From Candidatus Heimdallarchaeota archaeon (lineage in GTDB: Archaea > Asgardarchaeota > Heimdallarchaeia > Heimdallarchaeales > Kariarchaeaceae), in NCBI GenBank assembly GCA_029882335.1, contig JAOUKW010000144.1:1-9309 (forward strand): a DNA stretch of 9,309 bases, read 5' to 3'. The position numbers and the translations under genes are program-made. The notes below the pieces were generated by a model. It was not told the DNA's origin and searched no databases. It saw only the letters and a program-made list of their open reading frames with translations. Numbering within the stretch: position 1 is the first letter of the stretch; each line of letters begins with the position of its first letter. Positions 1 to 7,611 of this stretch are shown one piece after another.

Positions 1-933
1 TCTGGTACCAATGCACTGAGTTTGATAATACAAGGTCTTAACATCAAAAATGAAATAGTTACTACCCCAAATTCTTTTGTAGCTACTGCAAATACTGTAA
101 TTAATAATAATAATACTCCTGTTTATGCGGATATATCTTTAACAGATGGAAATATTGACCCAAGTCAGGTTAAGGCAGCAATTTCAGACAAAACTTCTGC
201 AATTTTGCCTGTACATTTACATGGTAATCCTGTTAAATTTGATGAGATAGATGATTTGGTATCCTCTAGAGAAATACCCATAATCGAAGACGCATGTCAG
301 GCTCATGGAGCATATTACAAAAATAGGAAGGTAGGATCATTGGGAGAAGCTGCTGCTTTTTCATTTTATTCTACAAAAAATATGACTGTTGGTGGTGATG
401 GGGGTATGATAACTACTAATAATCAAAATTTTGCCGAATGGGCAATTAGTATGCGAGATACAGGAAGGATAAATGGTAAAAAGTATGAACATAACTTAGT
501 TGGAGTAACCTCGCGTTTGAATACTATTAATGCAGCAATTGGAAGGATCCAGCTTCGAGATTTGGATAATTATAATGCTCGTAGAATTGAAATTGCACAA
601 AAATATAATAAAGCCTTTGATTCAGAAAATTTAATAACATTAAAGGTTGATTCTGAAAATGTGGCGGTATATCATTTATATCCAGTATTAATTGAAAATA
701 GAGACCTATTTTTCAACAAAATGGCTAGTCTTGGTATTGAATGCGGTTTGAATTACCCGTTATCTATACCTGATCAACCTTTTAATTCCAATCAGGATCA
801 TATTAGGGGTACATGGAAGAATTCTAAAATATGGACATCAAAGGTTGTATGCTTACCAATGCATGCAAATTTAACCAATTCTGAAGTTAAATATATTATT
901 GATAGTACTCTTGATGTTATCCACGATTTATAA
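1..933 (+). CDS. DegT/DnrJ/EryC1-family PLP-dependent sugar aminotransferase (5' partial)
   Basis: The frame is open from the first base, which encodes SGTNAL, the family's PLP-phosphate-binding segment. The true start is therefore upstream, and probably several dozen N-terminal residues are missing. The TTG at 22 is internal. Visible family hallmarks, numbered from base 1, are TTPNSFVATANT; the acidic segment IEDACQAHGA, whose Asp contacts the pyridine nitrogen; FSFYSTKN with the Schiff-base lysine at residue 126 (codon 376-378); GGDGGMITT; and the segment SRLNTINAAIGRIQLRDLD. Near the C-terminus, GLNYPLSIPDQPF matches the conserved 'HYP-P-H-Q' region. Family members transfer an amino group, usually from glutamate, to a keto-sugar nucleotide in the cytoplasm, giving amino sugars for surface glycans. 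The exact sugar cannot be read from the sequence. The gene ends in a 117-nt gap before the membrane-protein pair and sits among glycosyltransferase genes, which supports a glycan role. A cofactor-only or dehydratase-type member is unlikely because the lysine is present. Confidence 0.94.
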   Translation, partial: SGTNALSLIIQGLNIKNEIVTTPNSFVATANTVINNNNTPVYADISLTDGNIDPSQVKAAISDKTSAILPVHLHGNPVKFDEIDDLVSSREIPIIEDACQAHGAYYKNRKVGSLGEAAAFSFYSTKNMTVGGDGGMITTNNQNFAEWAISMRDTGRINGKKYEHNLVGVTSRLNTINAAIGRIQLRDLDNYNARRIEIAQKYNKAFDSENLITLKVDSENVAVYHLYPVLIENRDLFFNKMASLGIECGLNYPLSIPDQPFNSNQDHIRGTWKNSKIWTSKVVCLPMHANLTNSEVKYIIDSTLDVIHDL

Positions 934-956
934 TTTTGAAATTAGTGCTACTTTTT

Positions 957-973
957 CAATTATAAGTTAATTG
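957..973 (+). terminator. Possible weak hairpin/T-rich terminator after the aminotransferase
   Basis: A 6-bp inverted repeat (CAATTA / TAATTG, 5-nt loop) lies 23 nt after the stop codon. It is preceded by a T5 run at 952-956 and followed by T-rich sequence to about 988. Archaeal transcripts commonly end at T-runs, so the T-rich stretch may matter more than the short, AT-rich stem. Chance occurrence is quite possible. Confidence 0.25.
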
Positions 974-985
974 TATTTCTTAGAT

Positions 986-993
986 TTTATATA
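986..993 (+). promoter_or_regulatory. Archaeal-type TATA box before the tandem membrane-protein genes
   Basis: TTTATATA is an exact match to the archaeal box A consensus. Its centre is about 61 nt before the ATG at 1051. With the usual 25-27 nt spacing, transcription would start near 1015-1018 and give a leader of about 35 nt that contains the GGAG ribosome binding site. It would drive both paralogous membrane-protein genes as one unit. The DNA is AT-rich, so the match is suggestive and not proof. Confidence 0.5.
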
Positions 994-1038
994 GACTTAT
1001 ATCAATTGTGAATAAATAAGTTACAGCTATGTAGTTTT

Positions 1039-1042
1039 GGAG
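1039..1042 (+). promoter_or_regulatory. Ribosome binding site (GGAG) of the first membrane-protein gene
   Basis: GGAG lies 8 nt before the ATG at 1051, a normal Shine-Dalgarno spacing. This supports that ATG as the start and suggests a leadered mRNA. Confidence 0.55.
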
Positions 1043-1050
1043 AAGCTATT

Positions 1051-2910
1051 ATGAAAAATTTATGGATTCAAAATAATAAAGAAACAATAATTATAATGAT
1101 ATTGGCGTGTATTATTAGAATTCCACGAAATTTAAGATTGGCTGGCAATGACGCATTTCTAGTAAGTCATTATGCAATTCTAGTTTCTAATGGTTTAGGT
1201 GGTCAATTTTTAGTTCATCCACTATCATATTTTGGATTGTATCCCCTATCGTCCTATCCTATATTGACTAGTTTGATAGTTGCCTTTTTTCTTATTTTAA
1301 ATTTTAATCTGTTTTTTTCATGGCTATTGACCGATTTAACTTTGGTGATTTTTGGGACTCTTTTTCTAAATAACTTAGGGAAGAAAATATATGATTCTAA
1401 AATTAGTCAACAAATCTTTTTATTATTTTTTTTAATTAGTCCCATGTATGTTCTATATTCTATGGGATCTATTAGTACACGAGCTACATTAATTACTATA
1501 TTACCTTTATTCTTCTCCATAAACATTTCCATTTTAAGGAAACCTAATTTAAAATATTTCTTAACCTATACTATTTCCTTTCTACTTCTTCTATTAAGTC
1601 ATCGGGTAGGTATGTTGTTTTTCCCTCTATGGTTATTAACTATTTTTAATTCTATATTAAAGACTATATTTGATTTCGATTTAGTTGAGAAATTATATAA
1701 TACTTTAAGTTATGTTCCTTTAAGGATATTGTATTTATTTAATTTAATATCTTTCATCGGTGTCTCATATCTATCAACATTTTTATTCAATGCAAAAAAT
1801 GAACAATTAGTAGGTACATCTGGTATCTTTTCATATGATGATCATTTTGGAAGGCTGATTGAACTGTTTATTGACCAGTCGTTAAGACAAGGGATAGTTG
1901 TGGTTTTTGCTTTTCTTTTAGTTTGTTACCGAATTTTGACTAATGACTTTGATACTGGTTATAATTCAAAATTTATTAAATATGAAATAAGCTCTTTCAT
2001 CTTCATAATTGCGAGTTCCATAGGTATAGGTCTCCCTTGGTATGTTACAATGTTATATTTACTACCTACTCTAGTAATTTCCACAAATTGTTTTGAAAAA
2101 ATGTATTCTTTATATAAAAATGGTTCTAAATTCTTCTTATTAGCTAATTTAACCTTACTTGTATCTTATTCAGCCATAACAATAATATACATTCCAAAAA
2201 TTAAAAAACTAGCTGATTTTAATTTTGAAATATTTTTATTTATTCTGTTTTTTTCAGTAATAATTCTGACTTTTAGTCATGTTCAAATTAAAAATATACA
2301 TTCAAAAAGTTTAATATCAGTCATCATTATTATTATAATCTGTTTAAATCAAGTTATATTCTATACAAATACTCTTACTATTGCTCAAAATCAGGAGTTT
2401 CCATATCCATATGTATCCGACGACGAAATTGAGGTAAGTGAATTTTTAGTCTCATTGAATCACGATGGTCGATTTTTAGCATCAAATTATTTAATAGCAA
2501 AACGTTTAATGGGCTTAACTGGAGAGTTATTTTATGAAGATCAATTTGGAGGTACGAGTTTAATTTCAGGTTATGCAACAAACGAGGATCTAGTAAATAT
2601 CCAGTTGAAACCCATTTATGATTGGTGGTCTGGTGTATCCATTTATGAATATAATCAATCCTTAGTATTAAAATATTTGAAGGAAGAAATATTTAATTCA
2701 AGCCCTTGGAACCCAAAATTATTGAATTTATTTTTATTAGAAAAGACTCAATACGTAATTATCACCCGTGAATATACATTTAAATCAGAATGGGTGGAAT
2801 ATAAAAGTCGATTTATTGTAGAATTATTACTTGGAAAAGGTGAATTGGTGTTTGAAACAACTTTTCTTATGGTTTATAAATTAATTTTTCTACCAGATAA
2901 TATGGGATAA
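1051..2910 (+). CDS. Polytopic membrane protein, probable GT-C-like glycosyltransferase (paralog A)
   Basis: This is a complete 619-residue protein. I count about 11-12 hydrophobic segments from residue 11 to about 438, then a soluble domain from about 450 to the end. The layout resembles GT-C enzymes, which transfer sugars from lipid-phosphate donors on the outer face of the membrane. After the first hydrophobic segment, the first loop carries GNDAF (Asp34) and FGLYPLSSYPI, placed like the catalytic-Asp loop of GT-C proteins. Other marks shared with the next gene are GSISTRA (139-145), SHR (183-185), LFIDQSLRQG (271-281), TLTIAQ, EFPYPYVSDDE (449-459), KRLMGLTG, LFYED, a GG pair and WW at 525-526. 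The C-terminal end (YVIITREY ... TFLMVYKL) resembles the terminal beta-sandwich-like strand pair seen in many such proteins. An SD (GGAG) and an exact TATA box precede it, and the paralog follows after 12 nt. I do not recognise a named family. A membrane protein of other function (polymerase, flippase partner) remains possible. Confidence 0.8.
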   Translation: MKNLWIQNNKETIIIMILACIIRIPRNLRLAGNDAFLVSHYAILVSNGLGGQFLVHPLSYFGLYPLSSYPILTSLIVAFFLILNFNLFFSWLLTDLTLVIFGTLFLNNLGKKIYDSKISQQIFLLFFLISPMYVLYSMGSISTRATLITILPLFFSINISILRKPNLKYFLTYTISFLLLLLSHRVGMLFFPLWLLTIFNSILKTIFDFDLVEKLYNTLSYVPLRILYLFNLISFIGVSYLSTFLFNAKNEQLVGTSGIFSYDDHFGRLIELFIDQSLRQGIVVVFAFLLVCYRILTNDFDTGYNSKFIKYEISSFIFIIASSIGIGLPWYVTMLYLLPTLVISTNCFEKMYSLYKNGSKFFLLANLTLLVSYSAITIIYIPKIKKLADFNFEIFLFILFFSVIILTFSHVQIKNIHSKSLISVIIIIIICLNQVIFYTNTLTIAQNQEFPYPYVSDDEIEVSEFLVSLNHDGRFLASNYLIAKRLMGLTGELFYEDQFGGTSLISGYATNEDLVNIQLKPIYDWWSGVSIYEYNQSLVLKYLKEEIFNSSPWNPKLLNLFLLEKTQYVIITREYTFKSEWVEYKSRFIVELLLGKGELVFETTFLMVYKLIFLPDNMG

Positions 2911-2922
2911 AGGATTGAAGAT

Positions 2923-4746
2923 ATGAATAAATCAAAAATAAATTATATATTACTCCTATTTTACTCAATATTAGTTAGTCTTCCTCATAATTTGAAGTTA
3001 ACTGGTAATGATGCATTTGGTCTTAGTTGGTACGCTTGGGCTGGTATACAAGGATACTGGAAGCAAATCTATTATCATCCAACTGCCATATTCGGAATGT
3101 ATCCACTTTCAGGTTATCCAATATTTACTGTCTTTATTTTATTTTGTTACTTAAGTATTACTTCAAACATTTACATTAGTTGGTTTTTAACCTCATTTAC
3201 ATTAAAAATTATTGGTACCATCGCTATACATAATCTATCACGAAATTTGAATTTTAATTCTCAATTAAGTCTATTTGTTTCTTATATCTATGTTTCAAAT
3301 CCAATGTTCGTACTTTATACAATAGGTTCAATTTCTGCTAGAGCTTCATTTATCGCAGTATTACCTCTATTTATTACCAGCATAGTAAAATTGTATAAAA
3401 ATTTTACAATAAAGCATATCCTTTTATCTTTTACAATGTATGGATTACTACTATTAACGCATAGGACATCGCTATTATTTTTCCCGATATTAATTCTGGT
3501 ATATTTGATAAAAATACCTCCAGTAAATACTATTATGTATAATATCATTCATAATACTACTTTTCGAAAGATTTTTTGGCTCATTTATCCCATAATTATT
3601 TTAATTTTAAGTTATTACTCAACTAAAATTTTTACAATAGAAACTGATATAATTGGAGTGACTGGAAAAATAGCTTCTGATTCTTCACTTTTTTTCATAG
3701 AGTTATTTATTGATTTAATCCTTCGAGAAGGCATTTCTTTTATAATGATGATAAATCTTTATATTTTCGGTTTATACATAAAAATTTGGAAGAATGATAG
3801 ATTTAACCCTAATGAATTGAATATTATTTATATTATTCTTCTTAGTTTATTTCCAGTATGCATACTTTTACCTATTTCATGGTATATTGGAATTATTTTA
3901 CCTTTACCATTATCATTAGTTGCTGGAATAATGTGTCAATGGAGTTTTGAAGAAATAAAAGAAAAGAAATACCATCTTTTTATAATTACTCTAACTTCAA
4001 TAATTGCATTCTTTCTTTCTTTAATAATTGGTTTACCTAAATTTAAAAATATAGATCGAGTATTTAATTTAATTTACCTAGTAATTGCAATTACATTAAT
4101 CATTATGGTCTTACTATTACTTCGATCAATACAAATTAAATTTTCAACTCGAAAATACTATGCTTTAATAATTAACTTTCTTTTAATTTCTACTCTATGT
4201 TCATCATATTACGTTGATACCCTTACAATTGGTCAAGTTACTGAATTTCCCTTCCCCTATCTTTCTGACGATGAAATGAAAGTAGCAGACTTTCTTTCTG
4301 ATTTGTCAGAAGAAGGTAGAATTTTAACTTCGAATTTTTTAGTTGGTAAAAGATTAATGGGATTGACTGGATTACTGTTTTATGAAGATGATTTAGGAGG
4401 TTCTTCCTATGTAAGTAATAAAGTATCTCCTGATGAATTACAAGCATCACTTCATCGCAAATCAATAACTACATGGTGGCAAAAAGCAAGCATTTATGAA
4501 GGTAATCCTGTTCCATTCTCATTTAACTTTATTTGGTGGAAAATATTTCAACATGAAATAACAAACTCTTGGGTTCAAAATGTGTTTACAGAAGAAAATA
4601 CAAGTATTGTGATCTTGACTAATGATTTGAAGGTTTCTTATGGTGATACATTTAATTATAGTTTATTTATTGACTCGTTATTTCCGGATAATGTGATAAC
4701 ACTTTTGGCTACAAATTATTTAACAATATATCGACTTAAATTGTAA
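2923..4746 (+). CDS. Polytopic membrane protein, probable GT-C-like glycosyltransferase (paralog B)
   Basis: This 607-residue protein is clearly homologous to the preceding gene product along its whole length. Shared points include GNDAF (28-32, Asp30), FGMYPLSGYPI, the SW-LT--TL segment, YTIGSISARA, THR in place of SHR, LFIDLILREG, TLTIGQ and FPYLSDDE (Ser448-Glu451). In a hand alignment of the 51 residues starting at SDDE, 31 are identical. A WW pair at 518-519 precedes SIYE, as in paralog A. About 11-12 hydrophobic segments are followed by a soluble tail from about residue 440. The start is the ATG 12 nt after the previous stop, with a purine-rich AAGGATTGAAG stretch as weak RBS, so the two genes are almost certainly one operon. 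The most divergent stretches are the mid-protein membrane segments and the C-terminal ~100 residues, which suggests different substrates or a hetero-oligomeric pair. The GT-C assignment is inferred from topology and loop motifs. Confidence 0.8.
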   Translation: MNKSKINYILLLFYSILVSLPHNLKLTGNDAFGLSWYAWAGIQGYWKQIYYHPTAIFGMYPLSGYPIFTVFILFCYLSITSNIYISWFLTSFTLKIIGTIAIHNLSRNLNFNSQLSLFVSYIYVSNPMFVLYTIGSISARASFIAVLPLFITSIVKLYKNFTIKHILLSFTMYGLLLLTHRTSLLFFPILILVYLIKIPPVNTIMYNIIHNTTFRKIFWLIYPIIILILSYYSTKIFTIETDIIGVTGKIASDSSLFFIELFIDLILREGISFIMMINLYIFGLYIKIWKNDRFNPNELNIIYIILLSLFPVCILLPISWYIGIILPLPLSLVAGIMCQWSFEEIKEKKYHLFIITLTSIIAFFLSLIIGLPKFKNIDRVFNLIYLVIAITLIIMVLLLLRSIQIKFSTRKYYALIINFLLISTLCSSYYVDTLTIGQVTEFPFPYLSDDEMKVADFLSDLSEEGRILTSNFLVGKRLMGLTGLLFYEDDLGGSSYVSNKVSPDELQASLHRKSITTWWQKASIYEGNPVPFSFNFIWWKIFQHEITNSWVQNVFTEENTSIVILTNDLKVSYGDTFNYSLFIDSLFPDNVITLLATNYLTIYRLKL

Positions 4747-4764
4747 ATATACAATCGTTCTATC

Positions 4765-4786
4765 TGAAATATCAAACCTGATTTCA
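4765..4786 (+). terminator. Hairpin after the paralog operon, candidate terminator
   Basis: TGAAAT-(AT)-CA pairs with TG-ATTTCA around an AACC loop, giving eight base pairs with a 2-nt bulge, 18 nt after the stop codon at 4744-4746. Only short T-runs follow (ATCTTTAG), so it is not a classic bacterial terminator. It could mark a transcript end or an RNA-processing site. It separates the paralog pair from the next gene, which has its own promoter-like sequence. Confidence 0.35.
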
Positions 4787-4848
4787 AATTATCTTTAGTA
4801 TCATTTAAATCACAACTCAATTAATCCTTATATTTCATTATCTTACAT

Positions 4849-4856
4849 TTTATATA
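4849..4856 (+). promoter_or_regulatory. Archaeal-type TATA box before the third membrane-protein gene
   Basis: This is an exact TTTATATA within TTTTATATAATAT, with its centre about 37 nt before the ATG at 4890. The predicted transcription start (near 4878-4880) leaves a leader of only about 10 nt. No Shine-Dalgarno sequence is visible before the ATG, which fits a nearly leaderless mRNA, as is common in archaea. Confidence 0.5.
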
Positions 4857-4889
4857 ATATTCAATTTAACCAAATATAGTCGTAAATTA

Positions 4890-6329
4890 ATGCAAATACA
4901 ATTCTTACTTATTTCATTTATTTTAATTTCTATTATTCTTTCCTTTATATTATTTATCGATATGAATATCTCATTAAAAAGCAAAATTAGCATAATAATT
5001 CTTCTTCGGTTAATTGTAAATCATATTTATCGATTTGTAGTACCTTCGATTGGTATGATTAAATCATATGATGAAAAATTAGCAGTTCGCAATTCTTTAT
5101 ATGTTTACCACTATATTGGGGCTTTTAGTTTTAATTTCAATATTTTAGAATATGATGCTGATGGTTTCTTGGTACATTTTTTAGTAGCAATTCTTCTTTT
5201 AATACTTGGTAATGCTGCAAAAATAGAGTTAGCAATATACATTTGGATCCAACTAAATTCTTTGTTATTAACTTATTCCACTTATCAATTTCTCAAATCA
5301 ATTCAAATTGAATCTCAACACATTCCATATTATCTGTCATTTTTTTTGTTTTTTGATTGGGTTATTTTTCCAACAGTTGATTTCAGACCAGAAGGGTTTG
5401 GAATCTCGTTATTTTACTTAATACTGTCAAAATTAATTGAAAGGAATTCGAAGGCTAAAACGTTTAAATTGGAAGTACAAATTGTTGTATTGATGTTTAT
5501 TCTTAGTGTTACACATTTTTTGTCTTTTCTTTTCTTTTCTATCTTCATATATGGATTTTGTTTAATTTACTATTTTGATAAGGAATTAGAAAAGATCATT
5601 GATTATAAAATAATTTTTCTTTCTATATTTTCTATTCACTATCTTATATTATTCATTTATGATAAATTATTTTTAACCCAAGGATATATGCTATCACTTT
5701 ATCTTGGAACTATGTATAAATTCTCACTGAATTTAGTTTTATTATTGAAATTAACATATATTACTTTTTGGTTTTTTGTATTTGTCTTACCCTCTCATGT
5801 TATGATATTCAAGATCTTTGATATAAGTACAAAATTAATTAATAAATACAAACATTTACTCACATCCAAAAAATTAACCCTCATTATACAAATCACTATG
5901 TACTTTTCTCTTGTCTATATTCTTTCTTACATTTCAACACTTTATATTCCTGATATTACCAAAAAGGGGCTTTGGGTGTTGATTTTTAATAGCTGGAAGT
6001 TGTTGATAATTTTAATTGTAATTTACAATATAGATATTTTTTCTTATAATTTTTCTCAGCTTAATTGTAGTGATAAAAATAATAAGATTATAGCAGGTTT
6101 TATTTTTTCAACATTTATTTTGATTGTTTTTGGAATAGTGTATCTTCCAATTATACATAATACACACATGAGAATGTTTCCATTACTTGCTTTACCATTG
6201 ATTATTTTTATGAAGGAATTATCTTTTAAACATGATTTTCCTCAAAATAAGTCGAAATTGATTATTTTCTCTTTATTTTGGTTTTTATTGAATATAAGTA
6301 ATGGGACTGGTTTAAATCAATTTTTATAA
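4890..6329 (+). CDS. Polytopic membrane protein of unknown function, weak GT-C candidate
   Basis: This 479-residue, very hydrophobic protein has roughly ten to twelve membrane segments over nearly its whole length and no large soluble C-terminal domain, unlike the two genes before it. I do not recognise its family. Features that could be functional are an acidic loop after the second hydrophobic segment with YDEK (60-63) and EYDAD (87-91, a DxD-like pair Asp89/Asp91), FDW at 155-157, DFRPEGFG around Asp164-Arg166-Glu168 at a membrane boundary, and HMR (426-428) before the last hydrophobic stretch. Membrane glycosyltransferases of the GT-C class and O-antigen-polymerase-like proteins often show charged residues in such places. 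The ATG at 4890 is the first possible start after an in-frame stop at 4806-4808; no SD is present, and a TATA box lies at the distance expected for a short leader. The gene converges on the GT4 gene with 1 nt between stops. Its context among glycosyltransferases suggests surface-glycan assembly. Confidence 0.7.
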   Translation: MQIQFLLISFILISIILSFILFIDMNISLKSKISIIILLRLIVNHIYRFVVPSIGMIKSYDEKLAVRNSLYVYHYIGAFSFNFNILEYDADGFLVHFLVAILLLILGNAAKIELAIYIWIQLNSLLLTYSTYQFLKSIQIESQHIPYYLSFFLFFDWVIFPTVDFRPEGFGISLFYLILSKLIERNSKAKTFKLEVQIVVLMFILSVTHFLSFLFFSIFIYGFCLIYYFDKELEKIIDYKIIFLSIFSIHYLILFIYDKLFLTQGYMLSLYLGTMYKFSLNLVLLLKLTYITFWFFVFVLPSHVMIFKIFDISTKLINKYKHLLTSKKLTLIIQITMYFSLVYILSYISTLYIPDITKKGLWVLIFNSWKLLIILIVIYNIDIFSYNFSQLNCSDKNNKIIAGFIFSTFILIVFGIVYLPIIHNTHMRMFPLLALPLIIFMKELSFKHDFPQNKSKLIIFSLFWFLLNISNGTGLNQFL

Positions 6330-6338
6330 TTTATTTTT
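6321..6338 (+). terminator. T-rich overlap of two convergent gene ends
   Basis: On the + strand, T5 runs at 6321-6325 and 6334-6338 flank the stop codon of the membrane-protein gene and run into the 3' end of the opposite GT4 gene. Archaeal RNA polymerase tends to stop at such T-runs, so the + transcript probably ends here. The minus strand offers no equally clear T-run just beyond its own stop codon. Confidence 0.35.
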
Positions 6339-7479
6339 CCATTGCAAGTCTATACACAGTTTCCAAATTAGGAATAATATTATCCCAATGATATTTAGAG
6401 GCTTCTTTCTTTGAATTTCTTTCCAAATCATCAATATTTTTGAAAGCGAGTATGATTTTATCAGTAAAATCTTTTTCATTCGAGACATACCCATTGTATC
6501 CATTAATAATGGTTTCAAAAGCAGCTGCATTAGTCGGGTAGTTTATGGTGATAACAGGCAATCCAACTGCGTTGGCTTCCCTCGATACAATACTCAAGCC
6601 TTCTCTTTTTGAGGGGAGAACAAAAATATTACACAATTCAAATAAATCTAATAATACATTCATCTTCAGTTCACCATGATATTTAATATTTGATAAGGTC
6701 TTTATTTTATTCTCAATTATACTCGCAAGCGGTCCAGTTCCTACTATATCTAAAGTTGCCGTTGGATAAGTTTTGATTAACCTTTTAAACGATTTTAGTA
6801 AGATCGTATGTGGATTCTTATCTGGTGTTAATCTACCCACAAATAATAATCTTGGAACATCTTTATTTTTTATCTTCCTTTTGAAAAATTTTTCATTTAT
6901 CCCATTTTCTACCAAATGAAAATTGTTATTCTTTCTCCTAATGTGTTTTAATCTATTTAATGTATATTTTGAAACACCAATTACATGTTCTCCTATCTGT
7001 GCATTTAATTGTTCGAGCTCTTTACCAATTTTTAATAATCCTGATCGTTTTCTCCATTCATTTTTCCATACTTCATGCCATGTGACAACATTTGGTGATG
7101 AGTTAAATAGTTTATAAAACGGTAAATGCAAATGAGGATAAATATTCACATCAATGATATCTAAATCTATTTTCGATTTCAACCTTTCAATAAATAATCC
7201 AGAATGGATTCCAAAATTAATACAGTTCATCATACCTCTTGTTCCTGCCTCAATGTTTGAATTTTTGAAATCGTAAATTCTTTTTATACTATAACCATCA
7301 ATAATCTCGTTCTGTTTATATAGCTCAGGTTTTGGATATTTTAAGGTGATATCTCCTCTCCCAGTAATAAAAGTTATCTTGTGCCCTTTATTGGCTAATC
7401 TTTTACCAATTTCATGCCAGCGAGTTTCCGTTCCACCTATGAATGGTGAAATTCTTTCACTGATAATGTAAATATCCAT
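6331..7479 (-). CDS. GT4-family glycosyltransferase (GT-B fold)
   Basis: This 382-residue protein has the standard length for the family. The N-terminal Rossmann domain opens with YIISERISPFIGGTETR, where GG-E is the typical acceptor-side loop, followed by HEIGKRLANKGHKITFITGR. The linker and C-terminal donor domain show VENGIN, LLFVGRLTPDKN, LDIVGTGPL, IKYHGEL and FVLPSKREG. The EX7E motif of retaining GT4 enzymes is Glu293 and Glu301 (EGLSIVSRE). No transmembrane segment is evident, so it should act at the cytoplasmic membrane face, adding a sugar from a nucleotide donor to a growing lipid-linked glycan. Donor and acceptor cannot be read from the sequence. The start ATG (7477-7479) gives an ideal N-terminus directly at the first beta-strand. 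It has no SD, and TATA-like boxes lie upstream. It is the only minus-strand gene here, divergent from the GT2 gene and convergent with the membrane-protein gene. Confidence 0.95.
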   Translation of the reverse strand: MDIYIISERISPFIGGTETRWHEIGKRLANKGHKITFITGRGDITLKYPKPELYKQNEIIDGYSIKRIYDFKNSNIEAGTRGMMNCINFGIHSGLFIERLKSKIDLDIIDVNIYPHLHLPFYKLFNSSPNVVTWHEVWKNEWRKRSGLLKIGKELEQLNAQIGEHVIGVSKYTLNRLKHIRRKNNNFHLVENGINEKFFKRKIKNKDVPRLLFVGRLTPDKNPHTILLKSFKRLIKTYPTATLDIVGTGPLASIIENKIKTLSNIKYHGELKMNVLLDLFELCNIFVLPSKREGLSIVSREANAVGLPVITINYPTNAAAFETIINGYNGYVSNEKDFTDKIILAFKNIDDLERNSKKEASKYHWDNIIPNLETVYRLAMEK

Positions 7480-7501
7480 AATATTAATTGTACTCGTTTT
7501 A

Positions 7502-7532
7502 TTATATTTGTAATTGCAGTTCTAATATTAAA
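7502..7532 (-). promoter_or_regulatory. TATA-like boxes for the minus-strand GT4 gene
   Basis: Read on the minus strand, AAATATAA (7509 to 7502) would place transcription start about at the ATG, giving a leaderless mRNA. TTTAATAT (7532 to 7525) would give a leader of about 20-25 nt. No Shine-Dalgarno sequence is visible before the ATG, which favours the leaderless option. Both are near-consensus words in AT-rich DNA, so the assignment is tentative. Confidence 0.35.
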
Positions 7533-7559
7533 TAGGAGATAATTTAATTAATTATGTGA

Positions 7560-7593
7560 ATGGATTTGTTTAAAGATATGGAAATGAATCCAT
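7560..7593. repeat. 7-bp inverted repeat in the divergent intergenic region
   Basis: ATGGATT (7560-7566) and AATCCAT (7587-7593) form a perfect 7-bp inverted repeat with a 20-nt spacer, between the divergent GT4 and GT2 genes. A TATA-like TTTAAAGA (7569-7576) sits inside the spacer. It could be a regulator site covering a promoter, but a match of this length may arise by chance. Confidence 0.2.
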
Positions 7594-7611
7594 CAAAATA
7601 ATAATACGAAT

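Noticed and set aside
22..24. TTG as the start codon of the aminotransferase
   Set aside because: The frame is open to base 1 and the upstream codons encode SGTNAL, a conserved family segment, so the gene starts before the window.
102..116. AAT/TAAT repeats, also near 2325-2340, as possible microsatellite or CRISPR-like repeats
   Set aside because: They are short runs of Asn or Ile codons in coding sequence and simple AT-rich composition. No regular repeat-spacer pattern exists.
2378..2581. 67-codon minus-strand open frame in paralog A; similar ones at 3315-3548 and 4238-4465 in paralog B
   Set aside because: All are antisense to conserved paralog regions and show no recognisable product.
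6324..6530. 68-codon minus-strand open frame overlapping the 3' end of the GT4 gene
   Set aside because: It reads a different frame of the conserved GT4 C-terminal region and shows no family features.
6923..7117. 64-codon plus-strand open frame inside the GT4 gene
   Set aside because: It is antisense to conserved GT4 coding sequence with no RBS or domain, so it is a shadow frame.
7578..7601. Seven-codon mini-ORF (ATG GAA ATG ... TAA) upstream of the GT2 gene, possible leader peptide
   Set aside because: It has no RBS, is too short to distinguish from chance in this AT-rich gap, and shows no attenuator-like structure.
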